This document shows, piece after piece, positions 1 to 4,753 of a stretch of DNA of 5,779 nt. The stretch is from JABWBD01 sp040768665 (lineage in GTDB: Bacteria; Planctomycetota; Planctomycetia; Pirellulales; Thermoguttaceae): contig JAXGMN010000126.1 of NCBI GenBank assembly GCA_040768665.1, positions 1 through 5,779 on the forward strand, read 5' to 3'. How positions within the stretch are numbered: the stretch's first letter is position 1; every line of letters begins with the position of its first letter. Made by a program: the position numbers and the translations under genes. Under the pieces are notes generated by a model that was not told the origin of the DNA, did no database searches, and saw only the letters and a program-made list of their open reading frames with translations.

Positions 1-56
1 GAGCCAAGCTGGCAGTGCGGATCGCGCGCCGCCGCCCAACCCGACCCGCGTTCACA

Positions 57-178
57 ATCAGCGGTACCGAACTACCACCCAGAAGCGCGTGGTACCCAAA
101 GTGCCTCGATTCTGAGAAATCACCATCTTGGGCACCACACACGTCGCCGCGGGCCGCCGGCACCGCACCCCTCTCGCG
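57..178. repeat. Diverged direct repeat, copy 1
   Basis: This stretch aligns with 544-678 in the same orientation by eye. Long parts match without gaps; for example 91-140 against 577-626 differs at roughly one base in four. A few small indels are needed, including about 10-12 extra bases in copy 2 near its high-coordinate end. Shared landmarks are a TACCCA block, a GTGCCTC-ATTCTGAG block and a GCACCACAC block. Both copies can form a short hairpin around the ATTCTGAG core (GATT/AATC here). I see no recognisable protein in either copy. It may be a small non-autonomous element or the remains of a duplication; its true ends are not defined. Confidence 0.6.
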
Positions 179-543
179 ACCCGCTCTTTCCGCCAACCTC
201 CATGCCTCACACTACAGAGCCGGGTGGTGAGGCTATCCACAGGTTTGGAAAAACGCCAACTCGACAGCCAACACCCTCCTAGAGGTCCCGCAGCGCGCTC
301 GAATTCCCGCAGTGCCACGCTCGAGCCGGCTTGCCACGTCCGCCGTAGATATTCGGGAATCAACCGGCAAACGGGAATCCCGGGGAAGGTGGGGCTCTGC
401 CCCAAGTCTGATGGCGCAGGACCACCTCGTTTTCAGCAGAAAGGTCAACTCCGGCACTGATAATTGTCAAATGGATCATAGCCAACGCACACCGACACCT
501 GCCGCCGAAAGCGTTTCTGGCATCCCTATATTATCGCGGCGTC
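179..543. other. Gene-free spacer between the two repeat copies
   Basis: No open frame here has a recognisable protein family, a credible ribosome binding site or a conserved motif. The only local structures seen are a small hairpin at 390-404 (TGGGGC, loop TCT, GCCCCA) and two copies of CGGGAATC at 354-361 and 372-379. Neither is strong enough for a functional call. The minus-strand frames were checked for the missing C-terminal part of the transposase fragment at 593-940 and none was found. Confidence 0.55.
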
Positions 544-678
544 ATCAGTATCACCACAAACCACCCAAAGGACGGATGTACCCAGTGTGCCTCTATTCTG
601 AGGAATCGCCGCCTTGCGCACCACACCCGGCCGCCGCTGGCCGTCGGACCGCCCGCCGCCGAGTAGCCCCTTCTCGCA
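544..678. repeat. Diverged direct repeat, copy 2
   Basis: This is the partner of 57-178. The hairpin around the core is ATTC-TGAG-GAAT here, while copy 1 pairs GATT with AATC, so pairing is retained although the bases differ. The high-coordinate edge (about 678) coincides with the point where the minus-strand transposase frame stops resembling its family. This suggests that the element inserted into, or recombined with, that gene. The repeat supplies the last 28 or so codons and the stop of the truncated frame. Confidence 0.6.
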
Positions 679-940
679 ACGCAAAGTTGGCGTAGCCGGA
701 GAGCAAGTACTGCATCCCTCGCGACAGATTGGGCCCGGGCGTCCGCAAGAAGACGTGGATGTGGTTAGGCAAGCAGGCGACGCTCGTGATCTCGAAACCG
801 AACCGGTCCACGGTTTGGGCCGGTCCCTGCCAGAGCCGCTGGTAATCGCTTTCGTCGTAAAAGATCCGCTGGTGTCCGTTCCCTCGTGACATCACGTGGT
901 AGATCGCGTCGGGAAACTCAATACGAAGTGGTCGTGCCAT
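593..940 (-). pseudogene. RAYT-family (REP-associated tyrosine / IS200-like) transposase, 3'-truncated remnant
   Basis: The start MARPLRIEFPDAIYHVMSRGN is the typical opening of the Y1/HUH REP-associated tyrosine transposases. These enzymes nick and join single-stranded DNA at REP hairpins. The metal-binding HUH motif is intact (PNHIH, His60 and His62), followed by the family's PGPNLSRGMQYLL segment. Similarity ends near residue 87 (SGYANF). The remaining 28 or so residues are low-complexity Arg/Ala-rich sequence unlike the family and come from the direct repeat at 544-678. The usual G-H-L-F-Q-G-R-F segment and the later catalytic tyrosine region (Y-x-x-x-NPVRA type) are missing, so the product should be inactive. 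The frame is open upstream to a Met at 997, but family similarity fixes the start at 940. No convincing Shine-Dalgarno sequence precedes it. Confidence 0.85.
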
Positions 941-1012
941 GCGCGGAGTCGACCAGAACCTCCCACCGCTGTAAACCCGAAACAGGATCTGAGCCACGAA
1001 GTCCGCCGCATG

Positions 1013-1044
1013 TCAGCCCGGCTGCTGGGAAGCAGCCGGGCTGA
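1013..1044. repeat. REP-like perfect hairpin, copy A
   Basis: A 14-bp perfect inverted repeat (TCAGCCCGGCTGCT and its complement) encloses the tetraloop GGGA. It lies 72 bp upstream of the RAYT fragment's start and 37 bp downstream of the deoxyribosyltransferase stop. The inner 13 nt of each arm are identical to the hairpin at 1803-1838, while the loop and outer pairs differ. No T-tract follows on either strand, so a standard intrinsic terminator is not supported. The size, intergenic position and RAYT neighbour match REP elements. Confidence 0.8.
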
Positions 1045-1081
1045 TGGCAACGTTGACGGGATTCGATCATCTGCCACACGC

Positions 1082-1711
1082 CTAAAGGCGGGGCAACGTC
1101 GCTTCCCTCGCCGTGTTGACGGTTGCTACCCGCGGCCCCAGCAGAGCGCGGGCGGCCTGCTCGACGCACTGCTCGAAGCCTTCCAGGCACGAGTATCGCT
1201 CCCGGGGCGATGCCTCGACGACTGCGATCCGGAAGCCGCTGGAGAGAATGGCTCCGTCGATCATCAGGTTATCGACCATATCAAAATCTTCGACCAACAG
1301 CCCGTCGGGATCTTCGAAGCCCTGCCCCGGGCTTCGCAAACGCAATCCTTCGGCAAAGCATCGGGCCGTTCGATCCCGCAACGAACCACATACGTTCGTA
1401 TAACCGAGGACCGGTTTACCCAGGGCCCTCATGAAACCGAGCTCGTAAGCGGTGCCGGGATCCACGCTGGGCGAGCGAAAGGGAGTGAGATTGGCGATCG
1501 CCAGATCGCAGGACCGCATACACACCTCGTTGGAGCGGCTGATTCGCCGGCCAATGTCCCGCTGCGCCGCGGGCTCCGCGTCGAGATGGCTCTCCAGCGG
1601 AGACACGCCCACCAGGCCGTAGCGCCGGCAGATCTCGTTTTTCGCTCGGAAAATGGCGTCCGCGTCGCGAAGAAACACTTCGGGGCCGGCGAGGTAGACC
1701 CGCATGCTCAT
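1082..1711 (-). CDS. Nucleoside 2-deoxyribosyltransferase family protein
   Basis: The family transfers or hydrolyses the 2-deoxyribosyl group of (deoxy)nucleosides or nucleotides in purine/pyrimidine salvage or pool sanitation. This 209-residue cytoplasmic protein shows the expected order of motifs. RVYLAGPEVF at residues 4-13 contains the substrate-side Tyr6. DLAIANLTPFR at 69-79 is followed by DPGTAYELGF at 84-93, where Glu90 corresponds to the catalytic nucleophile and Asp69/Asp84 to supporting acids. DNLMIDGAI (147-155) is the segment that usually reaches the neighbouring subunit. Length suits the family with a slightly extended C-terminus. ATG 1711 is preferred over ATG 1705 because AGGTGA lies 7 nt upstream. 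It is flanked by REP-like hairpins and a probable promoter of its own, so it looks monocistronic. The exact substrate, or a house-cleaning hydrolase role, cannot be decided from sequence. Confidence 0.88.
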   Translation of the reverse strand: MSMRVYLAGPEVFLRDADAIFRAKNEICRRYGLVGVSPLESHLDAEPAAQRDIGRRISRSNEVCMRSCDLAIANLTPFRSPSVDPGTAYELGFMRALGKPVLGYTNVCGSLRDRTARCFAEGLRLRSPGQGFEDPDGLLVEDFDMVDNLMIDGAILSSGFRIAVVEASPRERYSCLEGFEQCVEQAARALLGPRVATVNTAREATLPRL

Positions 1712-1718
1712 CGTCCAA

Positions 1719-1724
1719 TCACCT
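1719..1724 (-). promoter_or_regulatory. Ribosome binding site deciding the deoxyribosyltransferase start
   Basis: The minus strand reads AGGTGA, 7 nt before ATG 1711 and 13 nt before the in-frame ATG 1705. The spacing favours the upstream ATG. Confidence 0.6.
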
Positions 1725-1750
1725 GCAGAGGGGCAATGCTAAAGAGCCGC

Positions 1751-1779
1751 ATTTTAACCCGTTGGGCAGGTCTCGACAA
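1751..1779 (-). promoter_or_regulatory. Probable sigma70-type promoter of the deoxyribosyltransferase gene
   Basis: The minus strand has TTGTCG (1779-1774; 4 of 6 to TTGACA), a 17-nt spacer and TAAAAT (1756-1751; 5 of 6 to TATAAT). Transcription would start near 1744, leaving a leader of about 32 nt that contains the ribosome binding site. It lies between the REP-like hairpin and the gene. Planctomycete promoter consensus is poorly known, so this rests on a general bacterial model. Confidence 0.5.
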
Positions 1780-1802
1780 GAAGTGCTTCGTCGCGGGCAC
1801 AT

Positions 1803-1838
1803 CAACAGCCCGGCTGCTTTTGAGCAGCCGGGCTGTTG
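1803..1838. repeat. REP-like perfect hairpin, copy B
   Basis: A 16-bp perfect inverted repeat (CAACAGCCCGGCTGCT and its complement) encloses the tetraloop TTTG. It sits 58 bp downstream of the sugar isomerase stop. The 13-nt inner arms are identical to those at 1013-1044. The next outer pair is A-T here and T-A there, so pairing is kept while the sequence changes. Without a following T-run it is not a textbook terminator, though it could stabilise or end the upstream mRNA. Confidence 0.8.
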
Positions 1839-1896
1839 CGTCGGGTTCGGACAAAGACTGCCGGGCAAGATGATCCTCTGCGGCGCCGGTCGCACG

Positions 1897-2850
1897 CTAC
1901 AACCCGAAGGCTTTTTGCATCTGCTCGCGAACCTGCTTCAGCCGGTCCAGGCCGCCGCCCTTGACTTCCGCCGTGGCCCAACCGGCAAAACCGATATCGT
2001 CCAGCGCTTTGCGGACCTGGTCCCAGGGGAGATCGCCTTCGCCGATGTCGGTAAACTTGTCCTGCGCCCGGCTGAACCCTTTTACGTCGAGCTTCACGCA
2101 GCGGTAGCCGAAAGCGCGGATCCAGTCGCCGGGCTGGCCGTATTTCCAGTGGTTGCCGATATCGTAGTACATCCCCACCCATGGGCTGTTGAAGCTGTCG
2201 ATAAACCGCACGAATTGCTCAGCGGATTGCTCGGGCGGGGCGTCGTGGTTGTAGAACATCTGATTCCAGACATTCTCCACGAGGATCGGCTGGCCCAGCG
2301 CCGCCGCCAGCGGAATGAGCTTCTTGATCGCTTCGCGGCATCGCTCTTCGACCACGTCGGCCGGTCCGTCGCTGCCGCGGCCGACCACGATCAGCACGCC
2401 GCTGCCCCCGGCCGCGTGCCCGACGCGGATGCAGTGCTCAATGTTGGCAATGCCGCGGGCCCGCTCTTCGTCGTCGGCGCTGGTGAGCCGCTGCTTCCAG
2501 TGGTCGTGGTTGATCGCGTTGTGGACGAACACGCCCGATTGGCGAACGGCGTCTCGGGCCTGTTCGGGCGTGCATTCGCCGGCCTGATCGAGGTCGACCC
2601 CGTCGAACCCCGCTTCGCCGGCAAGGGCCAAGCGCTGGGCCAGCGACAACGGTTTGCCGTCGACCTCCCGGGTGATCATGCCCAGCTTGCACGACAGCAG
2701 GATCCGTTTGCCTTGGGGCGGGGTCACGACCGGAGCCGTTTCGGTTTCCGCAGCCCCGGCCGCCCTTGGCAGCACCGCGGGCATCCCGACGACGGCAGCC
2801 CCGGCCGCAAGGAAGTTTCTTCGACTCAAGAATGCGTTTTTCGTTCTCAT
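1897..2850 (-). CDS. Tat-exported sugar phosphate isomerase/epimerase (AP endonuclease 2-type TIM barrel)
   Basis: The 317-residue protein starts with a twin-arginine signal (SRRNFLAAGAAVVG, residues 9-22), with probable cleavage after AAGA near residue 33. A xylose-isomerase-like TIM barrel of about 270 residues follows. Family members isomerise or epimerise sugars using a divalent metal; Tat export implies cofactor loading before transport to the periplasm. Likely metal ligands are Glu192 (ILVENVWNQ), Asp230 (YYDIGNH) and Glu295 (TAEVKGG). The strand that normally carries a His ligand (VHxKD type) reads VKLDVKG at 252-258, so a Lys/Asp replaces it. GEGDLPW at 271-277 is also typical of the family. 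An AAGGGAAG sequence precedes ATG 2850 by 2 nt, with the AGGG core 5 nt away. It follows the DUF1080 gene by 24 bp, indicating co-transcription and a shared substrate. The substrate is not predictable; the name is by fold. Confidence 0.88.
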   Translation of the reverse strand: MRTKNAFLSRRNFLAAGAAVVGMPAVLPRAAGAAETETAPVVTPPQGKRILLSCKLGMITREVDGKPLSLAQRLALAGEAGFDGVDLDQAGECTPEQARDAVRQSGVFVHNAINHDHWKQRLTSADDEERARGIANIEHCIRVGHAAGGSGVLIVVGRGSDGPADVVEERCREAIKKLIPLAAALGQPILVENVWNQMFYNHDAPPEQSAEQFVRFIDSFNSPWVGMYYDIGNHWKYGQPGDWIRAFGYRCVKLDVKGFSRAQDKFTDIGEGDLPWDQVRKALDDIGFAGWATAEVKGGGLDRLKQVREQMQKAFGL

Positions 2851-2874
2851 GGCTTCCCTTTCATCAGTCAGGAG

Positions 2875-3645
2875 CTACTTCTTCACGATCTTCGGTTCGT
2901 CGACCCGCTTTTGATCCAGTTCCTTGAGCTCGCGTACCCAGATGTTGCGGAAGCGCACGGGATTGCCATGGTACTGCAGGCTGATCGGGCCTTTGTCCGG
3001 ATGGGCCGTGTAGGCGGGAGCCCGATGATAGGGAGTGTCGCCTTCCAACTGGAAATGGTTCTGGATCACGACTCCATTGTGCAGAACGGTGATGAAAGCC
3101 GGGCTCACCAGCTTGCCGTCGCCGTCGAACTGCGGGGCCTTCCAAATGATGTCGTACGTCTGCCACTCGCCAGGCTTGCGGCACACGTTGACCAGCGGTG
3201 GATGCTGCTTGTAAATGGCGCCGCACTGGCCGTCGAAGTAGGTCTCATTCTGATAGGAATCCAGGATTTGAACCTCGTACGTTCCCATCAGGAACACGCC
3301 GCTATTGCTTCGGCCCTGTCCGCTGCCGGTGATTTCCTCGGCCGCCGCCCATTCGAGATGTACCTGGCAATCGCCGAAGACGTCCTTGCTCTTGATCGCT
3401 CCGGGGCCCGCCACGAAGTAGCCGTCCTTGACGGTCCACTGTTCGGCTCCCTCCCACTTTGACAGGTCGGTCCCGTCGAAAAGAACCGCCGCGTCCGACG
3501 GAGGCCCGCCGGGCGGCCCGGGATCGACGACCGCGGGCTCGGCCCACTCGATCCCGCTCAGGTATTCAGCCGAAAGAACGGCCCGGGGGCTGGTCAGGGC
3601 CAGAATCGCGGCAGCCACGACTGCGGTTGTCATTCGCTTTGTCAT
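2875..3645 (-). CDS. Exported DUF1080 protein (3-keto-disaccharide hydrolase / LamG-like family)
   Basis: The 256-residue protein has a Sec signal (MTKRMTTAVVAAAILALTS, probable cleavage after AVLSA at about 26) and a single beta-sandwich DUF1080 domain. Motifs in order are LFDGTDLSKW (55-64), NSGVFLMGTYEVQILDS (114-130), GAIY (142-145), PGEWQTYDIIW (158-168), and ISLQYHGNPVRFRNIWVREL (221-240). Characterised relatives hydrolyse 3-keto-glycosides or 3-keto-disaccharides; many planctomycete paralogues remain untested. The domain appears complete. ATG 3645 is preceded by AAGGAG with 11-nt spacing; an in-frame ATG at 3633 would still leave a signal peptide but with a longer distance. It is the first gene of a two-gene unit with the Tat-exported isomerase 24 bp downstream, which suggests sequential handling of a sugar outside the cytoplasm. 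Confidence 0.92.
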   Translation of the reverse strand: MTKRMTTAVVAAAILALTSPRAVLSAEYLSGIEWAEPAVVDPGPPGGPPSDAAVLFDGTDLSKWEGAEQWTVKDGYFVAGPGAIKSKDVFGDCQVHLEWAAAEEITGSGQGRSNSGVFLMGTYEVQILDSYQNETYFDGQCGAIYKQHPPLVNVCRKPGEWQTYDIIWKAPQFDGDGKLVSPAFITVLHNGVVIQNHFQLEGDTPYHRAPAYTAHPDKGPISLQYHGNPVRFRNIWVRELKELDQKRVDEPKIVKK

Positions 3646-3831
3646 TGAAGCATCTTCTCCTTGGGGTGAACGAAGCCGACCGACAAGATTTCAGGATAAA
3701 CCGCATCCGGGCGAATGGGAAGACTCCTCATGGACGGCAAATTGCCAACCGCCCCCTCCCGGCAGTGGTACGGGAGCGTTGCCGCTTCTGCCACCGGAAA
3801 GTGGCTGGAGCGGTGAGGCGCGTCTGCGACC
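3646..3831 (-). other. Leader region upstream of the DUF1080/isomerase unit
   Basis: This is a 186-bp non-coding gap. A weak promoter candidate reads TTCCCA (3721-3716), a 17-nt spacer and TATCCT (3698-3693) on the minus strand, each 4 of 6 to the sigma70 consensus. A small hairpin (GCCAC/GTGGC with a 6-nt loop) lies near 3790-3805. The gap is long enough for the two-gene unit to be transcribed independently of the small exported gene upstream, but read-through cannot be excluded. Confidence 0.3.
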
Positions 3832-4380
3832 TCAATCGTTGATGTTTGCCGCTTCTTCCAGGGAAATGGGTTTCTTCTTCTGGATGTCGATTGCGAACTT
3901 CCGCTGCCGCGGATTCGGGCCGAAAGCGTCCACCAACTCCATCGTGACATCCACCCATTCGGCCGACTCGTACTTGGCGAGCTTCCCCTTATCCCACTTC
4001 GAGACAATCGGCCCGACGCCGGCGGACCTGGCGATTTCGGGCAATTTGTCGCCGACGTGTTCGAGGATGTCGTCGACCGGCGCGGTGCTGAAGCCCTGCT
4101 TGTGCCGGAGAACCTGTTGCGCTTTACCCTGCATCTCCAGTTCCGCAACCCGCTTCTGGTTCCCTTCGGCCTTGGCCTTGTCGTACTCGGCCCGCATTTC
4201 GGCCAGTTGTTTGCCGCAGGTAGCTTTGTAGACCTCGGAACCGATGAATGCCACCACGACCGCTCGTGAATCGTAGACGCCAACCCGCAGCTTCGCGCCG
4301 GCGTCTTTCGATTCTCCCGCCACGGCAAAAGCCGAGCAGAGAGACAAAACGACAAATGCCACCACTGCTACCGTCTTCAT
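3832..4380 (-). CDS. Small exported protein, possible Skp/OmpH-like; function unknown
   Basis: The 182-residue product has a clear Sec signal peptide (MKTVAVVAFVVLSLCSAFAVA, probable cleavage after residue 21). A strand LRVGVYDSRAVVVAF (31-45) follows, then a charged, probably helical or coiled-coil stretch rich in Lys/Glu/Gln (about 50-96). After it come KLPEIARSAGVGPIVSKWD (112-130) and VDVTMELVDAF (143-153). The strand-coiled-coil-strand layout and the wording of the last two segments recall Skp/OmpH periplasmic chaperones, whose C-terminal halves have a similar pattern. The helical part is shorter than in classical Skp and the tail (QKKKPISLEEAANIND) is unfamiliar. I therefore treat the family link as tentative. 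The start at 4380 is set by the signal peptide and by AAGGAG 9 nt upstream; the 40 extra in-frame codons reaching 4500 look non-coding. It is next to sugar-handling exported genes. Confidence 0.8.
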   Translation of the reverse strand: MKTVAVVAFVVLSLCSAFAVAGESKDAGAKLRVGVYDSRAVVVAFIGSEVYKATCGKQLAEMRAEYDKAKAEGNQKRVAELEMQGKAQQVLRHKQGFSTAPVDDILEHVGDKLPEIARSAGVGPIVSKWDKGKLAKYESAEWVDVTMELVDAFGPNPRQRKFAIDIQKKKPISLEEAANIND

Positions 4381-4389
4381 AGTCTGGTG

Positions 4390-4395
4390 CTCCTT
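4390..4395 (-). promoter_or_regulatory. Ribosome binding site deciding the start at 4380
   Basis: The minus strand reads AAGGAG, 9 nt before ATG 4380. Together with the signal peptide that begins there, it rules out the in-frame ATG at 4500. Confidence 0.7.
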
Positions 4396-4415
4396 GTACG
4401 TGAGTGGAACCCTTA

Positions 4416-4434
4416 GGCAACACGAGACGTTGCC
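4416..4434 (-). other. Leader hairpin upstream of the small exported gene
   Basis: GGCAAC (4416-4421) and GTTGCC (4429-4434) form a 6-bp perfect stem with a 7-nt loop in the putative 5' leader. It lies between the operator-like palindrome and the ribosome binding site. It could influence translation or mRNA stability, or be fortuitous. Confidence 0.35.
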
Positions 4435-4440
4435 CCTGCC

Positions 4441-4452
4441 GTAAACGTTTAC
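4441..4452. promoter_or_regulatory. LacI-family-type operator (perfect palindrome GTAAACGTTTAC)
   Basis: The 12-bp perfect palindrome with central AACGTT matches the general form of LacI/GalR-family operators (TGTAAACGTTTACA-like). It lies 61-72 bp upstream of the start at 4380, in intergenic DNA. An AT-rich TATATT (4494-4489, minus strand) could serve as a -10 element and would place the site near +30 to +41, a position where a repressor could block transcription. No good -35 partner is visible. No LacI-family regulator is encoded in the window. A 12-bp palindrome of some kind is expected about once in this much DNA, so the case rests on the match to the family motif and on its position. Confidence 0.45.
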
Positions 4453-4753
4453 CCCCCTGCCCGTGACCAGAGGCGAAATTCGCCCAGCAATATAACGCAC
4501 CGGTCACTGCCAGTTGCAGTTCGAATTCTCCCACGCGGGCGATCGCGCCGCTCTACTGCCGTACCGGCGATCCGCGGTATCTCGATGCCTTGCGGCGAGC
4601 CTATAGGAGAGGGTGGTCGCCCTTTGGAAGCCAAAGAACGCCTGAAAGCCGCGGTGGTTCGGGTGATACGGCCCGTACTCGCCACTAAGGCGAGGAAGGC
4701 AGAGACAGTCGATCGAAGTTCTCTCAGGAGGTCCAGTTCACAGGTTTGAATCC
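4453..4753. other. Gene-free stretch downstream of the caspase-like gene
   Basis: No credible gene is seen here. It holds two short perfect hairpins, CTTTGG-AAG-CCAAAG at 4622-4636 and CTCGCC-ACTAA-GGCGAG at 4678-4694. Neither is followed by a T-tract on the minus strand, so they are not convincing intrinsic terminators of the caspase-like gene. The TATATT at 4489-4494 (minus strand) is a possible -10 element for the gene at 4380. Confidence 0.5.

Noticed and set aside
408..436. Resemblance of plus-strand ATGGCGCAGGACCACCTCG to the start of the RAYT gene
   Set aside because: It needs a 2-nt gap, matches only about 19 of 26 positions, and the following sequence does not encode the family's next motifs in any frame.
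58..460. Short open frames on both strands in the low-coordinate region (110-115 codons)
   Set aside because: They overlap one another on opposite strands, have Arg/Pro-rich composition, no family match and no convincing ribosome binding site.
57..678. CRISPR array
   Set aside because: There are only two diverged repeat copies, far too long and too far apart, with no regular spacers and no cas genes.
1013..1838. Rho-independent terminators at the two strong hairpins
   Set aside because: Neither hairpin is followed by a T-tract on the minus strand, so the standard terminator model is not met, although an effect on mRNA ends remains possible.
896..1873. 325-codon open frame on the plus strand
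   Set aside because: It is antisense to the deoxyribosyltransferase gene and runs through both REP-like hairpins; its product has no recognisable domain.
1762..3462. 566-codon open frame on the plus strand
   Set aside because: It lies antisense to the isomerase and DUF1080 genes, whose family motifs and signal peptides are unmistakable. High GC at third positions keeps the opposite frame open. No family motif is seen in the plus-strand product.
4381..4500. N-terminal extension of the small exported protein to ATG 4500
   Set aside because: It would bury a good signal peptide, run through the operator-like palindrome and hairpin, and ignore the AAGGAG site before 4380.
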